Of a stretch of DNA of 64,000 nucleotides, positions 26,380-59,934 are shown piece by piece; position 1 is the first letter of the stretch; every line of letters begins with the position of its first letter. The DNA comes from Oxyruncus cristatus. Taxonomy: Eukaryota; Chordata; Aves; Passeriformes; Cotingidae. The notes below the pieces were generated by a model. The model ran no database searches, was not told where the DNA came from, and was given only the letters and a program-made list of their open reading frames with translations. Where the stretch lies: positions 1,311,110 to 1,375,109 of the forward strand of contig VXAY01004091.1 of NCBI GenBank assembly GCA_013399855.1, in the 5' to 3' direction. The translations under genes were made by a program, and so were the position numbers.

Positions 26380-29300
26380 AAAAAAAAAAAAAAAATCGAG
26401 ATACTGCATTCCATTTAATGTCGAAATTGCTATTAAATGCTGGGGGATAGTCATAACAAACCTTGCAACTTTCGCATTTTATGATTTTATAGTATATTAA
26501 ACACTTCACTGATTTTTCTCATTTTCACTTTGCTCATGTGAGATTCACATGTTAATCTTTTGCTGAAGACAGAGGCACAGTGACATCCTCAACTCTCCTA
26601 CTTGTTGTAATACCCTTTGGCTTCCAACTGAACTTCCGTTTTTCATCCTTCTACTATGTGTTAAGCAGTTAAACATTTTTAGTCTACGCACATTGCATGG
26701 ATGATACCAGACTGAAGAGAGTGAACGAACTTACTAGGTTCCTCAACAACACTAGTTCACCTTCTACATCATAATCCAATGTGTGAATATAAATATCTAC
26801 TTCGAGAAATTATACTGGATTTGCAAACAGTTTTCCTCATTAGGTTTTTGAAAGGCAAACACTGTGCAGCCTTCCCAAGACAAGATACAGCTCTCTCACC
26901 TGTCAATAAGAGGCCTATGCTAACAGTTGAACTATTACATAACTGTTGGGTACCTTACCTAGTTTTCCTAATTCAGCTGTTTCTTGTAGCACCATAACAA
27001 CATCAAGCTGACATACTTCAGTTTCAGCCGGCACACAACATTGCCAAATGAGTCCAATCACAAACTCCTATGCAGTCACACACATCTGCTGTAATTCCAG
27101 TACAGAAGACTAAGTCTGCTCCTTGAGCAATACCTTCATTGTCTCTGTTTCCATAGGACTGTGATGGCATTCAAGTACTGAGAGTGTTATAAAGTAACCT
27201 AAAGCTTCTCTGTCGAAAATTACAAGCCTAACAGAGAACTCACTTATCTATGTTACAGTATGTGCCTTCTGCAGTCAACTAATATTTAACACTCAACTCC
27301 AGTATCCCACCCAGGATGCTTTAGATCAGTTCTTACTCAGCTGAATTTTTCAATTCATGATAAGCTGGAATACTTTCAAGTAATTCTGGCTTGTCCCACT
27401 AAAAAAGAATTAAGAAAATGCCAACTGCTATATTGAAGTTTCAGTTTTGAGTTGCACTATTAAGAAGAAATCCACCCTGCCTTTGTGCTGACAACAGTTT
27501 ATAAAGGTCCCCATGAAGAATAAAGAGGACACAATATTCAGAATACGTCCACCAGAGACAGAGGAAACCAAGGTGCAGATCTGATGCTCTACAGGCTAAA
27601 ATTCAGAATCGATTGTCAAACAGCATATCCTATTATAGAAGTATTTCCAGGGGAAGCCTGACAGGAAACTGAAGCCTACTATAGAAAGTTTAGCTGTAAA
27701 ACATGCTACCAAAAAAACCCCAAACCAAACGAAAACCACCCTCCTCCTCCCCCCCCGCAAAAAACTTACCACCACCCAAAAAACCAAAACCACCCTCAAA
27801 CTTTGTGACATGCACATTGGTCAAATGAAAATTGCAGTGAACGCTCAGGTGCACTCAGAGTTCAAGTGGAGATAGCAAAATGCTGAACTGAAAAAAAAAA
27901 AGCCTTATATCAGAAACTTTCCAAAGCTGCTTGAGATTCTGGTATTTTAGAATAGGAACCCAAGAAGCAAAAAAGGAAGGCTATTTCATTTTGACAAGAA
28001 TACAGATACACATTATCTGAGAACAGATGACTACTAATGTACAAAATAAGCCAGACTACTATATTGACTCCAGATTGTGATTTTGTCCAATGAAAAAACA
28101 CTGAAAAGAATGAGTAACATTTGCAATGCTGGAATAGGATTAAAGATGGCTATAGAAAGGCTGTGCATTACATCACTTTGCAATGTTAAAAGCTACTCTA
28201 CATACATTTTCCCAATATATCACTGTAGTTGATTCCTGGAAAACTCTATTCAGCGTTTAAATCTTATTGCTTAAAGGTTTGTCTTTACAGTTTATTAGTA
28301 CCATTCTTCTGAGACTTTTGCCAACGTTTGCACAATTCAGGCCTATAAACATAAGTTTCAAGAGACAGATCGATTTATCTGAAGAGACCACAATTTTATG
28401 CCCTTATCCTTACTTGGATCTTTCCCTGAACTGTCTCTTTGTCCACATTTTTGATGTATGCAATGAGAATTAAGTGATAAATTAATCTTAGCTGCAAGTA
28501 AGGCACCTAAATGACTCCAGCGTGGATTTCTTTACTGTCCTGCAAGAGCATATCCAAATGAAGTCTGCACAATGGCAAAGGGCTACATGAACTGTGCACT
28601 CAGAAAACTGTTGAATTACTTAGGAGTAAGCACATATTCCTTTTAGCTATAAGAGATCCTCAAATCAGCATATTTTCTACCATCAAAAACAATGATGAAC
28701 TAATCCTTATGAAAGGATGTATTTGTTATCAAAATGTTAATAGTCTACAGTTCCTGACAGTAGCATTTTTGGGGTCAGGAACAGCTCTTTGTCACATCAG
28801 TGACAGCAAACTCCTTCAGCCAAATTCAGCTCACCTAGGCAAGGCTCACAAAATTCACTGTTCTGTCAGCAATATCTTCATTTGCAATATTAACACCAGA
28901 ACTTAGCTGTGAGCATTACTGGGTAACACCCAACTCAGATGAATAAGCAGTATTAAATCTTCTCTTTTGTTCTTGACCCCGTTTGCCTGGAGATGATAAA
29001 ACGCACTTAAACAGAGAGGAAATGTTGCAAAAACTCTAATATTTCCTTATTTATATACCCCAAATTTTTAAAAGGCTCCACATGTATATCTTCTTCTACA
29101 ACTGATCAAATGCACTCATCTGAAAAGGTCAACTACCCACTGCTCAAATATTTTCCTTTCCAGTCAGGTTAAAAGAAATTCTGTACAAAGTCACGTGACT
29201 AGCAGAATTACAATGTTCACTATTTCAGTTAGCTAGCTTGAACCTGTTAGACTAAAGTGTAGTTTTGGGAACATAATGTTTCTAAACCAGATTTTTCTTT

Positions 29301-29748
29301 TCACTGTTTCCTTCCTAGCCCGTCCTCAGCAACAAAGGGCATGATAAAGTTAAAATTACCTTGTATTCTGAGGCCTGATCTTATGGGAATGGTATATTTA
29401 TTACCAGTGTGTATACAATTTGTATTGATTTTTCATGATTGTATATTTCAAGATGGAAATTAATGTGAATCAGAACTATCACAGTAAATGTGTCAACATT
29501 CTCCAGAAAAGCATAAAGCAAAAAAAAAATCCTAAATATTTATGTTTGGTAGTAACTGACAATATAAAAAAAAATCCCTTACATCACTTGACATCTAATA
29601 TGTATATGGTACACCTGAACAAAACCAAAACAAGAATGTCCCTTTAAGGGGAAGAAGACAAAGAAAATGAAAAAATGACTGCTTTAAATTAGCTTCAGGC
29701 TTAGATGTTTCAGAAGAGTAAAGCTAAAAGTTGTTCAAATACTGTTCT

Positions 29749-29754
29749 TTTATT
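29749..29754 (-). terminator. candidate proximal poly(A) signal of MIB1
   Basis: Minus-strand AATAAA about 170 nt after the stop codon. Use of this site would give a short 3' UTR isoform lacking nearly all UTR regulatory sites. The downstream U-rich element is modest, so usage is uncertain. Confidence 0.25.
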
Positions 29755-29920
29755 TGGTGTGTTCACAGTCTTTAAACGATTACCATGTAATGAACCTATG
29801 CTACAGTATTAGAAATGTTTTCATTAGAACCCTTTACTGCCTTCTAAACTTACAGAGATTTTAAACCATCAAAATGACCTTAATATTTCACAACCTAATA
29901 AAAGACACCGGTTCCACTAT

Positions 29921-50033
<20,113 letters not shown>

Positions 50034-53000
50034 TTAGTATTTTTTCAGAGAAGTGGGTGAAACACTGTATCAACCATTCCAAAGCACATTGATTTCATGC
50101 TCACTTCCTTCTAGTTAAAGCACCCAAACAAACCAAACAAACAGTGTGACAATCAGGTTTGCTTTCCAGAAGGATGTTACCTAGCAGTAAAAATCACCTT
50201 AAAAAAGTATGCCAACAAATTCTGACAAAATAATTTTCTCTCTTAAAATCTTTATAGCATCCTTTACTTCAGTAATTAATGACCAAGTTCCACTACCTTA
50301 GATTTCTTTAAAATCATCATTTTATAAACTGATGCTATGGGTTGTAACACTTAAAACTCAGTTTCTGAGAAAAAAAATGTAGTAAAATCTCTTAAGCACA
50401 GACAAAATAAATGCTGAAACTATAAAGTAAGTATAATGGCTGAGTATAACACCCCACGGCAGTGCCTAGTGGTCAGGGGTAGGGTGAGGTTAAGCAACCC
50501 AATTAATACAGACTAAAATCCATGAAGTCCAAAGACTGAACTGTTAAGGGTATTAACAATACCGTGTTAGATAAACAAATTTCTCAATATTGTATTCTGT
50601 CACAAATACAGTTTTCTTAAGCTCACATGTCTTCACTGAGCTTTTGGAAGAGTTAAACAACCAAATAAGTCTCTTATTGTCTTATCTCTAAAAACAGCAT
50701 ACGAAGCTCCCTTATGACAGTTCCTCAAAGACAAACAGAAAAACAGAAACTGCTATAATCTCGTGCCAAGAAACCTCTTCTGTCATCTGATTTTTCCCTA
50801 CTGTTGAAGCTACATTCGCTCTACAGAAGAAACAGAGCTTCTTCACAAAATCCAAAAACTTTTAAAATCCAAGTAATACCAGCTAATGCAAGTGGAACCA
50901 CTCAGTCACACAATGCCTTGCAAGGAAGATAATATAACTGAATCAAACAGTTCTTCATTAGCAATCTGATATTGGAACCATGGGATCTCAATAAGCCTCA
51001 GAAACAGCCTCATAAAATGAGCCTCTCAGCTTTTACTAAAACATATTCTCAACAGGTAGGAATAAGATGACTGCTGTGTCAAGTAATAATTGAGCTCCTA
51101 ATTTATTGCAATGATCTGTCACCTTGAACATCCGCACTGCATAAGTGCTTTCACTCCTAAACTCTCTTTTAGAGCAAGCCAATGAGTTTCCTATAAAACA
51201 AGCTAATAGGTATGGTTCTGGGGATAGCTCACCCTAATGAGCCCTCCTGGAAAGCAGAAGAGTCCATGAGTTAGACTTCTGCACCACTAAGAAAGTGCAC
51301 TCCTTCGAATGCACTGCTCGCATACTATCCTAACAGACTCTGACTTATTAAGCATTAAGCATGCTCTCCTGCTACTGCACTGAGTATGCAACATAAACCC
51401 TCAGTTTCACACTCAATACACCATCCTGGCAGCTGCAGGGGAAGTGACACTCCTTTTTTTCCTGACAATTAGAAAGTCTGAAGGCGCCACAACTAACCAA
51501 CTCCATCTTCAGGCCACAGGATCACACAGGCCCACAGGAGACCATGACCAACTGATATGTGGGGAATCCATAGCCAGGCTGTTCTGGAGGTTTGCCCTCC
51601 TCAGAGCAGAGAGAAACCACTCTCAATTTTTGTACGATTTTTGTTTTCCTGGCAGAACTAAGCTTCTCACTTCCTCACAGTCCAAATCACTTATAACACA
51701 GCAAAACAAGACAACAACACTTAACAGATTGTACATTGCTCATTGTGAAACATTGCTCAGCTTCTATGCATAACGCCTTCTACAGCTCTCTCACGTGCTA
51801 GGAAGAAAAACAACTAGAATATTTGAGGAAAAAAACCCAAATACTGGCAACATTAATTCTATGAGAGATCCACTTATGCAAGAATTTCCAAAGTTCAGGA
51901 TATAATTTAGTAAAGCACAAGTTACCAAAGCTTCATGAACTGTGGCAAAACAAAACAGTATTAGTTGCACTAATAGACACAGTTTATTTTGTAATTAAAT
52001 GATGCAGTATTTTCAAACCTAGGATATAAATCTGTGTGTTCAGCTGCCTTAGGGAGCGAGTAAGTCTGGAGCACTGTGGTTTACTTCGTATCTGGACTGT
52101 ATCTGGGCACACCGTCACACCAGCTCTTCAGAATGCTGCGCTGATACAGAGCACATGGTACCAGCAGCACAACTTGTCTTTCTACAGTGGCTTTCTACAG
52201 GGCATCATGTCAGGTGAGCTCTTTATCTTCACCTGCCAGGCTCAAGCATTTCTATAGACCCCATAAATCTCTAAAGTACCTACGGTGAATCATCTAAAAA
52301 ACCACGATAAAAAAAATACCTGACAGAATAAAAAAAACTGACAGAAGTAATATGATCACCATGAGTGACCAGGAAAAAAATGGGGCAAGAATAACCTAAG
52401 AAAAAGCCCAAGGTTAAGAAATTTTTCCTAAAACTGCAACCACAACTTGAGGAATGCTATGGGAAGACATCAACAATTGAATCTAATTACAGACAGTTTG
52501 TCTCTAAAGTAGCTCTCTAGTCACTAAACAAGGAACTGTTCTAACCAACTCAGATGATATTTCATATTTATATTTTCTTCTGTAAGGGAATAAGAAAATT
52601 GCTAAATCCAGAGATAAATAAAATAAAATTTAAAGTGTATTCACACACTTTAACAGATGCCTCAGGAAGCGAATATATTTCAGAAACATTACTGACATTT
52701 CTTTAACACCTCTCATCTTGGAAAGAAAAATAGGAAACTAATTGACTCAATATTTTGTATGCTATGAAAAAAATCACTCATCCTAGTATTTGCGTGACTG
52801 CTAGCCTTACCAGATCCTCTTTCAAATCTTTTCTTATTTAGTTTACTGTCTATACCAGCAAAGTTTTCATCTTAAGTTTCACTGAAAAACATTTGGGGGT
52901 ATCTTGCTTTCACAGAAATGAGATGCCTGCTACATTTCTGGACCTTTTAAAATGAATTGGTCTTACTGGAAAAACAGAATGACCACCAAAACAAACAAAT

Positions 53001-54073
53001 AGCTTCTGTGTGGAACAGATTTTTATCTTACTTATCACAGCAACTACTCAGTTTTTTCTATATATGCAAGAAAAGTCTACATATCTCTCTTCCAGACCAT
53101 GCTATCTTACTGGACAGTAGGATAGAAGGACTGTTTCACGGAATGAGACCTTAAAATTCTGCAAGATATTAATATGCTACAATAGTGAATTCTTTTTGAT
53201 GCTCAGCGGCTATGCTCTCTTCTTCATTAGCTGAGAGGTAGTTTCTTTCAATTTTTGCAGGATTTTCTAGAGCTGCTGCCAAAATTTTGACAGCTAAGTG
53301 GCTACCATTCAGAGCAGCACTCACTGGAACAGGCATGCATTGTATCATAAGAAGTCCCATTAGTTGAATTAATATTGCCAATTGCACAGTAATTCTTGAT
53401 TCACTTTTTCCCATGAAGCATTAAAGAAGTTGGGTTGTACTGCTCTGCTTGTAAGATCACAACACAGATGTGGTCCTAAAAAATTGATTTCATCTCATCT
53501 TTGAGCTACTTGCACTATAGCTGTACTGAAAAGATAAGAAATCGGCAAATCTAATGGTAGCCCAGATCATGAAAACAGCTGAAGAAAACTTTTCAGACTA
53601 CCACCCTCAATGCATTCAGCTGTTACAGGCTACATGGCTGATCGAGTAGCTGCAAATATTATTGGTAAAACAGTTAAAACTCTAACTGAAACACTGAAAT
53701 TATGCCATCACTATGCTATTTATGTACTATTACTAAAGCATCCCTAATGAAAAAAACTTTGTAAGTTATGGTATTTGTTGTTCTGCAGTATTTTCAGCTT
53801 AGCAGGAAGCTGGTAAAGATTGTTGGGGGTACAGTGACTTATACAGCCCAACATAATTCATCCCCATAAAACAACAGCCCAGGCTCTAATAGTTACAAGT
53901 GATTTGGTAGAAGGAACACCCATTAATACAGTGCTACATTTAACTTGAGATGTAGATGAATAAAAGGAAATGCTGCTGTTGCGTGCATCTTTAATTTGAC
54001 CTTGCTACGCAATTAATATTTTTTTTTTTTCTTTTTAGAGTCACGTTTTTAGAGAGTCTGGAACCACAGCTTA

Positions 54074-54116
54074 ACATAGAATGGTTTGGGTTTGAAGAGA
54101 CCTTAAAGATCATTGA
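54074..54116 (-). mobile_element. short CR1 3'-end relic, antisense, in MIB1 intron 12
   Basis: ACATAGAATGGTTTGGGTTT and then GAAGAGACCTTAAAGATCAT matches only the last 40 or so bases of CR1 in reverse complement. It is probably a very short 5'-truncated insertion. Confidence 0.7.
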
Positions 54117-56974
54117 TATGAAAATTCAACAGCGTGAACTGTATATTTGCAACAAAAAATGCGTCAGAGATATGAACAGTACCCTAATTCATTTTTAGCA
54201 GCACAGAGCACTTGCTTTATCACCAGTTACCAACACTGGATATACAAAAAGAAAAAATCATTGTTATGATGAAGTTAGCATATGGTATATTATTCAGTAT
54301 CAACCTACATTTAATGCAGTATTTTACTCAGAATTTTTACAGATGCTCATTGGCATTACCTGAGAATGTGACACACAATAACAGATTTATTTGGAAAGAT
54401 CTACAAGATGAAAGTACTTGTAAGCAAGATGAAGCTAGCACCTCATTGTATAAAAATGATTCCAGATTTAGCAGTCTTAACTGCAAAGGCTCCCTTCCAC
54501 CCTGCTTAAAAAAATACATGAAGAAAAACTAGAGAAGATCCTCTGCTACCAACTGCAATTTGACTGCAGAATTATGTAAATAGGGAAGGTTGAGGGTTTG
54601 TTGGATGGTGGTGGGGTGGGTTTGTTTGGCCTTTTGGGGTCTGTTGGGGTTTTTGTGAGAACAGATCTTACATGTAAAAAATTAGAAAGGCTACTTCACA
54701 ATCTGCATAAGCATGTTTAATTTACTTTGCTACTGAAAGACACAATCCCACTTTGCCCTGCACTTCAATTCCTGCATTATGCTGGCTTCACAGACACACC
54801 ACTCTCTAGTGAGAGTGAAACAATTTGCCAGACTCTTGATTTGGCAAGTTACAGAGAGATCAATGAGATAATTCAACTTACCCTGCAACTTCATGATCAC
54901 AGGAAGCAGTATGAGTAAGGAAATGATGAAGCCAGAGTCGCAGCGAGGGCAGACAGCCCTTTCCAGAAGGAAAGTCTTAGATCAGCATAAACTTACCAGT
55001 AATCATATCACCAGGGGTTGTAATGATTCACTGCACTTTCTACTACAGGTTTCTCTACTTCCCTGCATTCTCCTCCCCCAAGTCAGGCTTCCACTGTCTC
55101 AGTGTGATGTGGTTTCATAATATATTTTACAGTAATCCTGGTTTGAAGCATTCCCCACACACATACACCACCCTTCACCCCCACATACTCCTCTCCACTG
55201 ACTCCCAACCCTGGCTGAGCTCAGGCTTGCTCATCCACCTCTGGTTAGCTCCTCAAACAGTTGAAGGAACAGATCAGACTTAAGTACAGCTTCTATGGTA
55301 AAGTTTTCTTTTAGGGCTATGTACTCTGACATGTATTCTACAACACAATGGAAGCAAAACTACTTTTAACTAATCCCATTCTTGTCCTATCACTACCATC
55401 TCTGCTCAGAAAACTCCCTCCAAAAGTGGTTCCAACACAGCATCTAAAAGGTCACCCCTTCCTGTTGGATCATTTCTCATATAGAATAGTACTCCAAGTC
55501 TGCTCACTGTGAAGCCAAAGAAATATTTGTACCAACACAGTGCAAGAAGTAACACAGGAGCAGGACAGTGCTATTTTTGGCAACGATACGACCTTAAGAG
55601 CACGTCAGCACACAACTTCAAGCCAAATCAGTTCTCTGATCTGGTTCACACCACACTCACTTTGCAGCACAGTGTTACACTGGAAGAAAGAATAAGGAAG
55701 TATCTATCCCTCAGGAACCAGTAACAAGGAATAGATTAATCCCTTAGACTGGTATTACTGAGCATGCTGTATCCTGAAATTAGAGTTTAATATTGCACAT
55801 CTGGCCTAGTTAGTAAAAGCTTAAGTAGACAGGTTGTTTCTTTATTCTCGAATATTTTCAGATTTTCAAGCATCTCTTGGTTTTGAAAAATCAATTTCAA
55901 TATACATGAAACTAAAGAAATGATGAGGTATATAACTTTACACAGAATACATAAAAATGTATTCTGCATTAGCTTAGACTTTGCACAATGATTTTGTCTT
56001 CAGTGTATAATTATGAAATCAAAGAGAAAAGAAAAAATGTGACTTTTATCAGAAAACTACACTGCAACAGGCTGTAGTACCCTGGTTAGAGGGTAAGCAG
56101 CTACCAATCACAGGACAACATCAACACAAAAAGAGGAAGCAAGAGAAGTATCAATCCAAGACAGTGGTCTGCTCAGGACTTTGCAATACGCTCTCTACCC
56201 TACAGTATTGAACTTTGTAACTACTAATTACATCAATATTCATTGAGATATTTCCATTTAATCAGTTTAATTTTAGATTCAGCTTTTTCATTCTTCCTTT
56301 TCCCAACCAAGGATTTTGCCTGAAAAATACAGAAAAAGTCATGAAGTATTTGGATTGCTGACTGATGTATTTAAATGGCTAAACTTTAGTTATTCTTTTT
56401 TAAAGAAAACATTGCATATACTTCCTAGGAATATGAAAATTCCTCCTCATATTTTGAATGTGCAGTTATTAGGTCTTGCCACAAGCCAATTTTGCAAACA
56501 TGAAAGTCAGATTAATGCAGTGAGCAGTTCTCTTGATTTCTTTTTAAATTCTTTTCTTCTAAAACAGATCAGTTTTTTCAAAGAAAGTAGCACCTAATTT
56601 ACACGTGCATTTACTTTCTTTAGAAGTAATTCTATGGATAAGCATTATAAGCAAAATACTATGGAATTATTAAACATAATGGTATGTAATGATATGAATT
56701 TACTAATTGAAGCTTTTTCAAATAATTTCTAACGTGATTTGAATATGGAAATTCAGGGCTACAAATGGGCACTGACCTCTTATTTATAAAAATAACTGTA
56801 TGATTTACATCTGAAAACTTAAGATTGAGGCCGCTCAGACCTGGAGTTAATCGACATGTTGTTAGTGACGGTATTTTTCACTGATCAAGAAACCAGGTTA
56901 CACAACCCGCGGTGGCAGCACAGGATATTTATTGTTCTATATCTGCATGAAGTCCTTGCCTTGTTACTAGCAGG

Positions 56975-57020
56975 GCTGCCTTTTTTTCCCCCCCCTCTCT
57001 TCCTCTCCTCCCCCCCACCC
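56975..57020 (+). repeat. polypyrimidine (C/T) tract
   Basis: A nearly pure pyrimidine run with C-runs of seven or more, about 230 bp upstream of the candidate microRNA promoter. Such tracts can be nucleosome-poor, but no function can be read from sequence. Confidence 0.85.
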
Positions 57021-57241
57021 CTGTTTCTAAGTATAGTGACAGCCTCATCAGGGTTTACTAGTAGCAGCGCAAGCTCAGTGAAAACCTGGGAAATCTAACT
57101 GGAAACACGAGAGAGAGCTTTATTTGGCAGTGCTAAAAAAACCTGGGGACAAATGGCTAAGCGGCGGTGGAAGTGCAGGCTGCACAATCAATAGGCAGAG
57201 AGCTGGATAGAGGCTCCCTTCGCTGCCGGATCGACAATCGA

Positions 57242-57380
57242 CAGCTGAGAGACTATTTTTTGCAATGGTTGACTAAATATGGTCAGGGAAGAGAGAGGCA
57301 CAAGAGAGCCTGTTTGCCTGGGAGTGCATGTTTCAAATGCTTAGCTGCCTATAAAGCCGTAACAGTTTTGCTCGTGCCCT
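57242..57380 (+). promoter_or_regulatory. candidate muscle promoter for the miR-1/miR-133a primary transcript
   Basis: Within about 115 bp, in plus-strand order: E-box CAGCTG (57242-57247), an A/T-rich MEF2-like stretch CTATTTTTTG (57253-57262), a CArG-like box CTAAATATGG (57273-57282, one mismatch from CCW6GG) and a TATA-like CTATAAAGCC (TATAAAG at 57350-57356). This order and spacing is typical of skeletal/cardiac muscle promoters. It lies 2.5 kb upstream of miR-1, in a locally GC-richer block. SRF, MEF2 and MyoD are known regulators of this microRNA cluster in mammals. The assignment is inferred; no transcript evidence is available here. Confidence 0.4.
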
Positions 57381-59849
57381 CTAAGTGGGAAATACGGTTA
57401 GTGTCTTCTGTAGTGTGTCTGTGGGAGCCCTGACCTCGCTAGCAGACTTGACCTCTGAAGATGGAAAGTAGCTTCAACACAGACCTGCCTACAGTTAAGC
57501 CTGGAAACATAACCTCAAGCAAGAAAAGATGCAGTGCAATATCTAAGGAACTAGAAGAAACCAATATTTGCCGGGGGAGGGGGGAGATGATCGCTATTTT
57601 TTTGGTGCCTTTTTTTATTTTTTCTTTTGGAAGAAACTCCAACTTTTGGGGGCTTGGTTTTGGTCTTTTGTTGGGTTTTTATTTTTCTTTTTGGCTGTGA
57701 TTATTTTCATCTGACAGTGGGCTAAGTTCACCTTCCCTTGGCTTCCTAGCATCTATCCTTGGAGTCTTAACTCTCAGTCCAGCAGACATAAGGTATAATT
57801 TCTATACAACATCATCCATATTTAAGCATTCAAAGAAAGGCAGAAGGTGCCAATTAGGCACCCGTCTTCATGCTTTTTTTTTTTTCCTTTAAAGTTTTAT
57901 CTATTTAAGGTGGTGAGGTACTGTATGCACCGACATTCGCCCCCCCTTGCCTCCCCCTCCCATGTAACGAAGAGCTGATTCAGCGAATAGAGTGAGAGAG
58001 CACTCAGGATGAGATGGCTGCTGCTGATGTGTCTCTAGGTCATTACCTCTCTTCCAACTGCAAATGCTGCATGATACTAAGCTTACAGGTAACAGAACAT
58101 CAGGAGACCTGCATTATTCTGCACGTTTAAAGGATGCCTATGACTTTCTGCATGTGTATCTTATTTACTAGAATGTTTTTTTTATTGTTATATTAATCCC
58201 TCTACTCTGGGAACAGCTTAATTTTGAGTGTGTTAAAGTACCAAGCATTTGTAGTGTAAAGAGCAAGTTGAAAAAAACAACGTTAGTCCAAATTCCATAG
58301 CAAAAAAAAAAAAAAGAAAAAAAAGAAACAAACCCCAACTTGCTTGGTAGGCAGAATTCATTTTAAAGAAGATAAACTAATAAATTGCAATGCCATTAAA
58401 CTGGTTGTTCATTTCAGTGAAATATATTCTTATCTTCCTATGCACAACTGAAAAAATTACCAACTTTAAAAAGAAAACCTAATAAACAGCGTGGTAGTGC
58501 AATGCTGAGTTCTCAAATAGGTCTAAGCAAAATTTTCAAGGTGCTTTATCTCAGATGTACATGAAAACAACCTACTTAAAAACTAGAATGTGACTGCTGT
58601 GATTCTAATGCTGCATTGCTGATTCTCCTTGTAGTACTGTGCTAGCTACTGCTACACTCTGATTTGCTCTCTATCAGCTGCACTAGGTTTTTGTCATGAG
58701 CTGCAGAAATTCTTACTTCCTCTGCTCTCAGCTTTCCTTACGACTATTACAGTAATTAATTCTTAAGCTTATTTCAAGTTTACCTTCTAATGCTGTAAAG
58801 ACAAAGCTTACTTTTTACTGTAACCCCAATCAACTCCTGAAATACAAACTAAGCAAATATAAGCTATATCAGACAGTCCCTTAGAAGTCAAAGCCATACT
58901 GTACATCAAATATTTAACTACCATTCCAAAACAAGTCACACAGAATCTTATGAAACTTGGAGTTTGTTTCTTTTAGTTGTTTGTTTGTTTGGGGTTAATT
59001 TTTTCAGTTGTCATAAATATTTCAAGTGTGGACAAGACTTTGACTGAAGCAGGTTAGTGCCAGTTTTAAAAAACGAGAAAAGCTGCTTGCAGAAGTGTTG
59101 AATAGGTATTAGCTTTCACATGTGACCTTCGGCCTAACAATCCAAATCCTGTCACAGCAGTTAGAGGTTGTTTTCTTAATTCAATGTCATCATCTTTATG
59201 ATAAGCAGGATCAATGGTGACATGTCCTTTTGTGTTTGGTTTTTGTTTGTTTTGTTCTGTTTTTTTAAAGCACTCTGAAATACAACGTAACTAAGTACAA
59301 ACCTGCAGAGAGTTTGCAGAATACCGGATGGGATGCAAAAAGCATGGAAGTGGGATTTGGGGTAAGAAAATAAGTTTACAACTGCCATTTTAGACAAGTT
59401 TATGCTTCCCTTCAGGACACTGAAGATACGAACTGTGCCCCAGCATGAAAACCTGCTAGAAGACCTGGGAGGAAGCTGAAGCTTTTTACACTGGACTACA
59501 ACTAAAAATTCCAAGAAAAGACATTGCAAAGCTACCAGCCATTCAACTCCTCTTCACTTAAACATGGTCACTTAGAAAAAACAGCAAGAGACTGAAAAAA
59601 CATGGAAAAGCACTTCTAACACCAATGCCATCCCAAAACAATGAACTATAACCAGCTTTAAGACACTGTGCAGGTAAATTGCATTTCAAAGTTCAGTTAG
59701 CAGAGTAAGTTTATTTTCTACCATCAGTTAATCATAACTTGTCATTCTTCCAAAGAATTGTCAGCCTGAGTTTTACCTAATGACAGCAACAGAATTCAGC
59801 AAAATACTTTTCAGGTTCATCTGACAGGCAGTCGAGCAACTCTGTGTGT

Positions 59850-59934
59850 ACCTGCTCAGAGCACATACTTCTTTATGTACCCATATGAACATACAATGCT
59901 ATGGAATGTAAAGAAGTATGTATTTTTGGCAGGC
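59850..59934 (+). ncRNA. MIR1: miR-1 precursor hairpin (mir-1-2 type)
   Basis: The 85-nt hairpin closely matches human mir-1-2, including the loop region around 59884-59900. The mature 3p strand lies at 59902-59923 with seed GGAATGT, and the 5p strand at 59863-59884. The two arms (ACATACTTCTTTATGT against its complement in the 3p arm) pair almost completely. miR-1 is a cardiac and skeletal muscle microRNA that promotes myogenic differentiation by repressing targets such as HDAC4. The gene lies inside MIB1 intron 12, antisense to MIB1, 3.1 kb upstream of miR-133a on the same strand. The two are made from one primary transcript in mammals. Differences from the human precursor are confined to the stem base (for example CTGCTCAGAGCAC). 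Confidence 0.98.

Larger units (their letters stand above)
24300..29920 (-). other. MIB1: MIB1 3' UTR (3' end uncertain)
   Basis: This AT-rich stretch directly follows the MIB1 stop on the minus strand and has no competing gene. Mammalian MIB1 mRNAs have a 3' UTR of several kilobases, so a long UTR is expected. Minus-strand AATAAA hexamers occur at 29749-29754 and 29397-29402 (possible proximal sites), 24400-24405 (followed by U/GU-rich sequence), 23626-23631 and 22399-22404. I place the end near 24.3 kb only as a working boundary. An assembly gap at 26348-26379 interrupts it. No recognisable CR1 copy lies inside it. Confidence 0.55.

Noticed and set aside
54596..54660. G/T-rich stretch as a G-quadruplex
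   Set aside because: G-runs are separated by loops too long for a canonical quadruplex.
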